DNA from: Patiria miniata
Lineage: Eukaryota; Echinodermata; Asteroidea; Valvatida; Asterinidae
NCBI RefSeq assembly: GCF_015706575.1
Contig: NW_024037058.1
Span: 6,511,806 to 6,575,805 of the forward strand
Length of the DNA stretch: 64,000 bases
Direction of reading: 5' to 3'
Shown here: positions 34,923-43,736 of the stretch, in pieces
Layout: each line of letters begins with the position of its first letter
Numbering within the stretch: position 1 is the stretch's first letter
Translations under genes and position numbers: made by a program
Notes under the pieces: model-generated
What the model saw: only the letters and a program-made list of their open reading frames with translations
Databases searched by the model: none
Told to the model about the DNA's origin: nothing

Positions 34923-35300
34923 TTTTTTTTTTCTCTGAGGTGGAGTTCAAAGACTCCGTTTATTCCGATTTATCTTTGCATATCACAACAAAGAACAGAT
35001 AACAAACAAACATAATTAACAAAGTAAAGCAAAAAAAAAATACAATCATGAGGTAATGGAAAAAATACAAAACAATTAACATATATCAATATAAACCCAA
35101 TAAACCTGGAAACATATAAACAGGAAACACTTAGGCAAAACATTAATAAGTAAACAAAATTCAAAACAAAACAAAAATTATTTAGCAAATAGAAACATCA
35201 AAGGACAATAGACACAGATAAACATGCAAAAATTACATCTAGGTGTGTCACCTTTTTCTGTGGTTGATCCCTATATGTTTGTGTTCTATAAAAAAGTCAC
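34923..35300 (-). mobile_element. Probable retrotransposed 3' end (LINE or processed copy)
   Basis: Read on the minus strand, AATAAA (34959-34964) is followed about 25 bases later by an A-tract (34923-34932). This is the layout of a polyadenylated insert. The rest is AT-rich with a leucine- and phenylalanine-heavy open frame of doubtful meaning. Confidence 0.35.
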
Positions 35301-36520
35301 ATTTTGAGCTTTTTAAAGATCACCTTTGACCTCATTCACATCCAGCAAGAATTGGAGCTATTTCTGGTATAGCAGCTGCATTGTAGCGATAGACACGCCA
35401 AGTTTATAATAAACTTATGACGACTAGAATTAAGCCTAAGAGCCAAATCTTCTTGATATTACATTGACATTTTCAGATATTTCTTGAGAAAGGTAAACGA
35501 TGATTGTGAACATTTAGCCCTATAATACCAACATGTTCTTATCCAGAGTGGCTTAAAAAGCACTTTAACAAAAATAAATAATGAACATTTATAAAGCGCC
35601 AAAATCCGCCTAAAAAGACACTTAAAGCACATCACAAAATTAAAAAATAAACCATTATTATAATAATTAAGTAAGAAACAAAATTGTACTTGTAACGTAA
35701 CAAGGTGTGAAAATATCAATACAAAGAATTAAGATGTCAAAGATAACAATAGTAAACAAAAATTCGTCAGGTGCCTGGAAGAAGGTCGTAATTAGGCAAA
35801 GTTGGTCAAAAGATCAAATTCGGGTTTTTCGGGTAATCAATAAAGCTTGGATATATCTTTCATTTGATATACGTATTGTCTCAAGGGGCTACTTCATTCT
35901 GACATAATTAACAATAAACAAACGACGGAAGGAGGTTTCCATTATTTGTGCCCAGCAAATGGTCGTTAGCGCGTAATTATAATGTAACCAAGTTCCAAGC
36001 AGGCTAACATCCCACTTAAATGGGTACGCAAAGCCAAGTTTCTTCCCCACAAAAGGATCTTAGGATTCAACATGCCGCTTAAGCGCAAGTTGAATGCAGG
36101 GTGAGTTCACATTTAAGGCAGATGGAGTTCCTGGTAAAAGGTTGTAAGCAGAACAATTTAAATAACTTCAAAATTAAGTAATATTTTGAAATAAAAATGT
36201 TCAATATGATTTTCAATATTAAATACTTTCATGGGCCCAAATTTCAGCCTGATGTGATTTTTCATTTAGAAATGGGAGCACAAAACCTTTCAACTCAATA
36301 ATCTCCAAAAGTGCGTTTTGCGTGCCTGGGCTGCTTACATCATTTTCCTTGGCACACAACGATTTCAAGATGGCAGCACCCCATGCAGGGGGTCAAGCCA
36401 GGTCAACTTATTCCACTTCTCCAGATCACCACCTCCAACTTGGGGTGGGGGAAACTCAAACGAGACCGGATTCAAAGGCGGGGACCAATCGAGCAGGGCT
36501 TGTAGACTGGATTGAACAAG
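35301..36520. other. No gene seen; dispersed repeat piece near 35590
   Basis: ATTTATAAAGCGCCAAAATC near 35589 resembles a common dispersed repeat with TATAAAGCGCC. The rest has no coding signal. Confidence 0.35.
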
Positions 36521-36522
36521 TT

Positions 36523-37668
36523 GATGGTGGACTCTTGCTGCGGCCCCGCCCACTGCCCCGCCCACATCAGCATAACAATTATTATCACTGTCATTGATGG
36601 TGGACTCTGCTGTGGCCCCACCCGCTGCCCTGCCCACAGCAGCCTAACAATTGTCATCACTGGCGTCGATGGTAAACTCTGTTATGACCCCACCCACTGC
36701 CCCGCCCACAGCAGCGTAACAATTGTTATCACTGGCTTGATGGTGGACTCTGCTGTGGCCCCGCCCACTGCCCCGCCCACATCAGCATAACAATTATTAT
36801 CACTGACGTCGATGGTAAACTCTGTTATGACCCCACCCACTGCCCCGCCCACAGCAGCGTAACAATTGTTATCACTGGCTTGATGGTGGACTCTGCTGTG
36901 GCCCCACCCACTGCCCCGCCCACAGCAGCATAACAATTGTCATCACTGACGTCGATGGTAAACTCTGTTATGACCCCACCCACTGCCCCGCCCACAGCAG
37001 CGTAACAATTGTTATCACTGGCTTGATGGTGGACTCTGCTGTGGCCCCGCCCACTGCCCCGCCCACATCAGCATAACAATTATTATCACTGTCATTGATG
37101 GTGGACTCTGCTGTGGCCCCACCTGCTGCCCTGCCCACAGCAGCATAACAATTGTCATCACTGGCGTCGATGGTAAACTCTGTTATGACCCCACCCACTG
37201 CCCCGCCCACAGCAGTGTAACAATTGTTATCACTGGCTTGATGGTGGACTCTGCTGTGGCCCCACCCGCTGCCCCGCCAACAGCAGCATGTCATTTGTCA
37301 TCACTGGCATTGATGGTGGACTCTGCTGTGGCCCCGCCCACTGCCCAGCCCACAGCAGCATAACAATTATCACTGTCATTGATGGTGGACTCTGCTGTGG
37401 CCCCACCCGCTGCCCCGCCCACAGCAGCATAACAATTGTCATCACTGGCGTCGATGGTAAACTCTGTAATGACCCCACCCACTGGCCCGCCCACAGCAGC
37501 GTAACAATTGTTATCACTGGCATTGATAGTGGACTCTGCTGTGGCCCCACCTGCTGCCCCGCCCACAGCAGCATAACAATTGTCATCACTGGCACTGATG
37601 GTGGACTCTACTGTGGCCCCGCCCACAGCAGCGTAAAAACTATCATCACTGGCGTTGCCGGGCCGATC
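36523..37668. repeat. 72-base minisatellite, 16 units, two alternating types
   Basis: Units begin at GATGGT or a variant at 36523, 36596, 36668, 36739, 36811, 36882, 36954, 37025, 37097, 37169, 37240, 37312, 37381, 37453, 37525 and 37597. Type 1 carries GTGGACTCTGCTGTGGCC and type 2 GTAAACTCTGTTATGACC; from 36596 to 37025 they strictly alternate. Most units are 72 bases, so both strands stay open over several units. On the minus strand a 24-residue repeat (ASDDNCYAAVGGAAGGATAE followed by STIN) results. Four units are 71 bases and one is 69; the 71-base units shift the frame. Confidence 0.9.
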
Positions 37669-37844
37669 CTGGGAGCACCGGTTTGGGGGCGGGGAGGGCG
37701 GTAGTCATCTGGTAGGAGGACTGGCTCCTCGTCATCTTACCCTTGACCTTTCTGATGACCAGAGTGATGAGGATGATGACAATAATGAGGAGGACTAAGC
37801 AGCGGTAACGGCAATCACTGCAATCATCGGTCCATTTGCCAGGC
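37646..37844 (-). CDS. Candidate transmembrane exon of an unrecognised gene
   Basis: On the minus strand a strong acceptor (TTATTTTTTTAG at 37845) opens a frame with WTDDCSDCRYRC, then a membrane segment, LVLLIIVIILITLVI, then basic residues RKVKGK (stop-transfer). It continues through SYQMTTALPAPKPVLPG to a stop at 37646. A possible donor GTAAGA follows RKVKG, so the true 3' end is uncertain. Placed between the 88-base exon at 39.1 kb and the 97-base exon at 28.4 kb, it suggests a single-pass receptor-like protein. The entry phase (2) does not fit the exit phase (1) of the 39.1 kb exon, so an exon is missing or they are different genes. Confidence 0.4.
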
Positions 37845-37848
37845 CTAA

Positions 37849-38270
37849 AAAAATAACATATTTTATAAATTATATTTTTAGCTTTGCATTTTATACCTTG
37901 ACAATGTGTTGCTGACGTTTTCATGGTCTTTAAAGCCATCAGATACAGAATTCCAACATTGTATTGCTGCATTGCTGGGGAAGTGTCCAATTCTTGTTTT
38001 TTTTTAAAATATAATGTTGCACGGATTACAAATGACCCAGGACTTAGTGCTGCATTCCCCACATAAGTTCATGCACGTCAGTGAAATATGACATCCATGG
38101 GAGTGTCACATGTGCACCCAGATGCATAAATGTCAGGTGAATATGAATATTCATTGTCCTGATTCATAGCCAATCAGAGTGCTCCATCCAATTTTGTTAG
38201 CTTGCCATGCCGTGTGTACAATGGGGTTGCAGATTATTCAAGTTGGTAATTGGAATCAACGTACACGCAT
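37849..38270. other. No exon seen; presumed intron
   Basis: AT-rich sequence upstream of the transmembrane exon with no further splice-bounded frame noticed. Confidence 0.35.
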
Positions 38271-38273
38271 ATC

Positions 38274-38889
38274 GAGTTTTCACGAAGAGACAATTTTGGC
38301 AAAATCAGATGAAATCATTGAGATCATGAGAATCAATAAAGGGAAAATTTCACCCAAGTCGTATTTTCAGTTTTCACGAAGAGACAATTGTAGCAAAAAT
38401 GCACGTTGTTCTAAGGGGACAAAATAACGCGCGTGTGCGATTTTGAGTTTTCACGAAGAGACAATTTTCAAGCGCGCGCAAGCAAAATGATGCGTGCGGG
38501 CAAAACGAAGCGTGCGTGGGATTTTGAGTTTTCACGAAGAGACAATTTGGGAGTGTTTGGATAGCGGAGAGTTTGAGTTTACAAGAAGAGACAATTGGAT
38601 CATTGTCAATTTTCCCTGCAAAACCAATCGCCTGTGGAATTTTGAGTTTTCACGAAGAGACAATTAACTATGAACGTTAATTGCTCCGCAATTAATTGGT
38701 CTTTTGACTCGCAATTGGTACAATGTGTAAGTGTGAGATTTCAGCTTACTATCGGTACAAAAAAATAATCAACATGTCCTCTAAAAGAAGCCGAAATCTT
38801 CAGTTTAAAAGGGGTTCAACTTAAAAGTCGATTTTCTCAAAACTATGTTTCAACGCCCCGTGGCCACAATTCTCTCTTCGTGAAAACTC
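38274..38889. repeat. Array of a 22-base repeat with unique spacers
   Basis: The word GAGTTTTCACGAAGAGACAA followed by TT occurs at 38274, 38368 (first base C), 38445, 38526, 38575 (two changes) and 38644. An inverted copy with one change lies at 38868-38889. Start-to-start spacing is 94, 77, 81, 49 and 69 bases. Spacers are unlike one another, and three are rich in CG. Repeat conservation against free spacers suggests that the 22 bases matter or spread as a unit. Not a CRISPR array. Confidence 0.85.
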
Positions 38890-39077
38890 TAACGATATGA
38901 GGTCAAAGATGTAGGAATCGTTCCTGCGTGTTTTTATACCACGCACTTCACATAACCCCAGGACGTTATGTGGTAGTCAATGCTGCTGGTACAGTACGGT
39001 ATGCCATGGTGCAGGCGGACCAAACCCGGCCAATTACCGACTTGATTCAAGTCTAGGCTATGAGATTGGCCAATTAC
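38890..39077. other. No exon seen
   Basis: Short stretch between the 22-base repeat array and the 88-base exon. Confidence 0.35.
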
Positions 39078-39165
39078 CTGAGTGAGTTCTGTTGCCGCAT
39101 ATGGTTCCTTCAATGCTTGAAAGCTCCAAGGCAAAGCGCATGTGTTGCATCCTGGCCATGGCTTC
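39078..39165 (-). CDS. 88-base candidate exon of an unrecognised gene
   Basis: On the minus strand TTTCAG and GTAATT frame 88 bases. Entering in phase 0, as the 81-base exon at 40623 leaves, gives EAMARMQHMRFALELSSIEG and then TICGNRTHS, leaving phase 1. Another frame is also open. The phase match to the exon 1.5 kb upstream supports joining the two. Family not recognised. Confidence 0.4.
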
Positions 39166-40499
39166 CTGAAATGTTAAGAAAGAAAACCATACATAAAAGA
39201 TCAACTTCTCTGATAAAGCAACTTTCGCAATCAAACCACCATACTAGCTGCAGCACGCAGACAACTTGTGGCAATTCTTGAAAGGACATTTGTGATGAAA
39301 TTAGTTCATGAACACATTTTGTGCAACTTTCTACTCCTCTTCAATGAATTATCTATTTCACATCCCTTTTTATTGAAAAATGCACTCCTTATAGGCATTT
39401 CACAAAAGAAAACATTTGTGGGAAAGGTTTGCTCAGTTACTGCCATGTCCTGACACAACAAATCACCAACGAAATCACGAAAGAAATGAAAATTTACGCA
39501 AGCAAACTTTCCAAAATTCTAGTAACTTTTTGTGCTGAAGTAGACGTAACATTGAGGTCTTCGCCCAGAATGAATCATCACAGTTTTGCTAATGAATATG
39601 GAAATTTGCATTTGCATCAAAGCAAAAAGCACCAAAATACCCTTGGAAATATCCTGGCATAATGAAAATGGAAAAAGGTTAAATGGGACACAAATGAAGC
39701 TGCATTTTCAATGATTGCATTAAAAAAAATTTAATTGATTGGGCCCTTTAAAAAAAAAATTATTTGCAAAGGATTATGTGCATTGTACTACTACCCCCAC
39801 AATGATTACACTCATGCTATAAGCCAAGCAGCCAAATGAATCTTATGGACATTCAAATGAAAAGGAGTTAGCATGCTCTGTGTGAGGACCAGTGCGTAAA
39901 TTTCATACCGTGTGAGGACTACAGACTATGTATTAAAGTCCTCAATCTGTTGTCGAGAACAGTACTCGCATGTACATGTATGTTTGTGTGCTTCGTCTAT
40001 GGGGGAATTAAAGGTAGAGTAGATCATTTGCAGCTATCCAAACAAGAAACTGACCAAATTATTGTTGAAAGCTTACTTGGTTTAAATATAGTAATGGCAA
40101 TAAACTCCCTGTGAAAATATTCTTTCTTGCATGCTGTCATTTTCAGAAAAATGACAGCAAAAGAAGGCAATTTCCAAGATACATCAAGTGAGTAGTAAGG
40201 TTTGTAATTTGAAGAATCTGTGAACGGGTGCGTGTAAGCACTGACATGACACACAAGCACACGCCATTGCTAACTATCATTTATCGGTTCGTTGCGTGGC
40301 ATAGTGTAGCTGCAATGGGCTGAATGAGAACATGTCCCGGATGCTGATTTTGGGCGCAATTCAAAACATGACTCTGCAACTTTGGATTTGAAATCGAGAT
40401 CCCAGTATATTGGGTTCTTGGAATGTACAGCAATTACTGAGCTAAAATGTTTTCAGGTTAGTTGTTAAACATCTGCAGATTTTGAACAGTTTTGTAGCA
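39166..40499. other. No gene seen
   Basis: Presumed intron of the minus-strand gene. AT-rich, no repeats noted by eye. Confidence 0.4.
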
Positions 40500-40622
40500 T
40501 CAAGCAAAAAAAATGCCTCAATGACAGGACCTCTCTTACCCTTATGACTCTACGCCCCGCCCTTTTTGAGCACCCATATACTGATTTCAAATAGACTGAC
40601 ACCACTTTATTGCTGAACATAC

Positions 40623-40703
40623 CTGTTCATCAGTCTGTGATGTGTAGAGGTAGGTGTGGCTCTCCCCAATCTCAGCATTCATCTCAGCAATGGACCAATC
40701 AGC
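40623..40703 (-). CDS. 81-base internal exon of an unrecognised gene, copy 2
   Basis: Acceptor CATAG and donor GTATGT frame 27 codons, phase 0 to 0, beginning ADWSIAEMNAEIGESHTYLY. Three amino acids differ from the copy at 9441; the splice sites are kept. It joins in phase to the exon at 39078. Confidence 0.5.
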
Positions 40704-41096
40704 CTATGGAGGGCACAAAAGATGAATGAATATTCAAAAATAGTGCTGCATGAACTGAACTGGGATGCAATAAAAGAGAAAGCCTTAAAAATGTGTGTTT
40801 TGAAAGTTGTGTAACAAAGCACTGCTGATGCTGAATCACTGAAAGAAATAACAAGTTTTGTTATGATGAATATAATTTGAATGAACTACACTGTAAGCAA
40901 GCGTAGTGCTGTTGAATGCTATACATACATGTAAAATACCAACTGCACACGAGCTAAAATGTAGATAAATAAAAAGAAAGTGACAGAAAATAAAACCCAC
41001 AACAAAACAAAACTACGTTCCAAAACCAATTACTGTCGGTTCATTTTTTACCTCTTTTTATATGTTTATTTTGTCTACACAACAGACTTGAGTATC

Positions 41097-41480
41097 CATG
41101 GGCATCAATCAGAGGGGATGGGGGGACAAGTCCCCCCTTCCCACTTTTTATTCATTAAAATATATCATTTGTGTCCCCCCCCCCCCACTTTTTTGTCCCC
41201 GAATTGAAATTGTTGCCAACATAATGATTCTATAGCTCACAATAGCTGATGACTCCAAACTCAAAAATAGATGATTATTTTGCTCACAACAATTTGAAGT
41301 GGTCAGAAATTGCCTCAGATCACACCACAGAGCGTCTAGAATACAACATTTTCCGGGGGCCTTAAGCTGGCTCTAGACCCCATGCTGTTAGGGCTTCGCG
41401 CTCGCATTAACTCTGTTGAAGAAATGCCCCTCCCCCTACTTTTGAGAATCTGGAAATTCCACAAGCGATAGACACCTGTG
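41097..41480. mobile_element. hAT-like G-run element with matching empty site
   Basis: The 8-base duplication TGAGTATC flanks it (41089-41096, 41481-41488). The ends CATGGGCATCAATC and GATAGACACCTGTG are inverted with some mismatches. The paralogous site at about 9880 has one TGAGTATC and no insert, so the element arrived after the TRIM-B and TRIM-D blocks separated. Its interior (about 41299-41440) is related to 30573-30740. Confidence 0.8.
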
Positions 41481-41649
41481 TGAGTATCCCGACTGGAAAC
41501 ATATCAAAGGATATTAAAACAGGTGTCATCTGCAATAAGAGTCAGCTCAGAATAACTGCATCAGGTAATTGACCCTGTGGCTTCTTTATGTTTACCTTTC
41601 TGATAAAACTGTCCATAATCTTGCTAATTACAAGCTCTGGACTCTTGGA

Positions 41650-41995
41650 TCCATTAGATATAAAACACAGTCAGCATGCTGTATTTGATTTCACTATGAG
41701 CACGTACCAATTAAAGCTCTACGTAAGTGGAAAAGTGGGGACTGCAAATATTACCAGCCAAACACCTTTGGATCCATTTGATATAAAACATTGCATTTGA
41801 TTTTACTGTGAGCACGTACCAAAGTGCTATGTTATCAGACTTTGGGTACTGGTACTGCAAATATTACCAGCCCAACACCTTTGGATCCATTTGATATAAA
41901 ACACTGTATTTGATTTTACTATGAGCACGTACCAAAGCTCTACAGAAGTGGAATCCAGGGACTGCAAATGACTGAACTCAAAATCAGGTGACATG
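41650..41995 (+). promoter_or_regulatory. TATA-bearing minisatellite upstream of TRIM-D
   Basis: Units carrying GATATAAAAC start at about 41657, 41780 and 41893 (123 and 113 bases apart), each followed by ATTTGATTT and GAGCACGTACCAA. The array ends just before the putative 5' exon. Confidence 0.5.
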
Positions 41996-41999
41996 GTCT

Positions 42000-42113
42000 G
42001 TGTTGATACAGAGGGGCGTATACATAGAACGCCATCTTTGTTCATTTCAACCATTGCCGTAAGTGACATCAGAATGGGCAGATAGCAGTGGTTCATTTCA
42101 TGTGTACCTTAAG
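42000..42113 (+). other. Putative 5' untranslated exon of TRIM-D
   Basis: Conserved with TRIM-B and TRIM-C; donor GTAAGA at 42114. The coding exon's acceptor lies 1.6 kb away at 43695-43696. Confidence 0.5.
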
Positions 42114-43696
42114 GTAAGATTTTGTGGGTCTACCTGTAAGTCTGTCTATACATCTGATATAAATCACCAGCATCACATTATCTCATATGAAGTACATGTA
42201 CGTAATAACTCAGTATTTGCCAATTACAAGTGTATACGTATTTACTGGAAATTCAGGTGGATCCATCAAACCTGTTAGAATACAGACATGTGGAATACAT
42301 GAATATCCTTATATTTATGACAGAAATAAGTGATGTATTGTTTGTACATTTACATGTAGTCTTACAAAACAAGTGTTGGACCTTTAAGAAGATTCGGCAC
42401 AGACGTAGCTTAGTGAATCACAAAATAATAATAAAACAAACAAAACAATAAAACTGATGTGAAGGTAAATGTTTTTTTAATGATATTTCTTAACTCTAAA
42501 AGGGCTGGGGGGGGGGGGAATCCCTCAACATTTTCAGCGATAGCCTCTAAAAAAGAATTTTTTCAGGACCCGAGCTGTTATGACTTTTAAGCCTCAAGCT
42601 TTGTGCATCTTCTGATACCAAAAACATACAAATCAGACCACAGGCTGCTGCGTTGCTATGCGCCATGAAAACTGAATTTTCCCATATACATGATGTACAC
42701 AGAGCAGAATTGCCATTCCTACATATGAATAATTAATTAGCCATAATACCCTTTGATCTATAGTCATGAAATTTCTTGGGTATGTTTAAGAAGAGTTGCT
42801 CTATGCATGTACGGAGTTTCAAAATTTTTCGTCACTCGATGGTTGAGCTGAGTGATGGTCAAAATAACCCACCCCTTTCAGGGTTAAAGGAAAGTGGACT
42901 TTGAGTCTACGATTTGAAATATGAGCCAGTTAAAGTACTTGAAATATGTTGGGTTTTTTTTCGGTGCAGACAATATTTGGTTGCAGACTCCTGCCCACCT
43001 GGACTCAAACCACCCAGCTGACCCAGGCAAGCTCAGAGGTTGAGTGGTAAGACATTTGCACTGAACAGGAGGTACTTGGTTTGAGCCCCACCTGAGTATT
43101 AAACAGTAAGACTGACCAGATTTGATATACAAGTGCCCTTTTACATCATCGTTTATCAACCCCCCCCCCCCCCCCATATTTGTAAAGAGTGCCCTTTGTT
43201 TTTCAACAAGGTCCTTTTTTTAAATCAGTGCCTTTTTGGTTACCAGCGGCCATTTACAAGTGCCCTTTTAAAAAAATTCCGCGCGACCGTCGGCATTTGT
43301 TTTTCATTGAAAACTTTATTACTGAGACCTACTTTTGTTTGACTTGTTATGAACTTTATTACAACTTACTTGAGACGTAGAAAATGTCCTGTAACAGCTG
43401 AAAATAATTCTTTAATATTGCATTTATCAGGACAAAATGTGCTCTTATATGAACAAGGCAACCCTATTACACATTTGTTGTAACTAATTGTTACTTTCTT
43501 TTGGAAAAAAAAACATAACATCAGGTTTGAATCAAGCATATACTATGTGAATAAACCTTCAATTTTATGAACACTCTACTTGACAAAAAGTTTTCAACTA
43601 TAAGCTATGGCTCTAAACTTATTTCAACCAAATTATCATTTGAAGTTGAAATACGTGTTATTCCAAAACCTTTTACTTAATGTGCTTCATTTTCAG
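42114..43696 (+). other. Presumed TRIM-D intron with repeats
   Basis: Holds a G-run near 42509, a SINE copy near 43020 and C-run repeats near 43150 like those at 22061. The last 400 bases match the introns before TRIM-B and TRIM-C. Confidence 0.45.
42900..43140 (+). mobile_element. tRNA-derived SINE, second copy
   Basis: Same element as at 21890. The B-box has decayed to GGTTTGAGCCC; the A-box reads GGTTGAGTGGTAAGA. Confidence 0.5.
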
Positions 43697-43736
43697 GTTA
43701 AAGGTCCATCCTATCGCACCAAGCCCAACAGTGAAG

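Larger units (their letters stand above)
40500..41640. repeat. Duplicated block upstream of TRIM-D (matches 9290-10030)
   Basis: Same order as before TRIM-B, including the 81-base exon, with one short element inserted at 41097. Confidence 0.6.

Noticed and set aside
34970-35188. Leucine-, valine- and phenylalanine-rich minus-strand protein
   Set aside because: Composition follows from an A-rich plus strand; it lies in what looks like a 3' untranslated tail.
36512-37704. Plus-strand cysteine-rich open frames in the minisatellite
   Set aside because: A 72-base period keeps several frames open on both strands. Lengths vary with the 71-base units, and no start or splice context supports them.
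38274-38889. CRISPR array
   Set aside because: Repeats are spaced irregularly (49-94 bases), one is inverted, there are no cas genes, and the surroundings are animal DNA with spliced genes.
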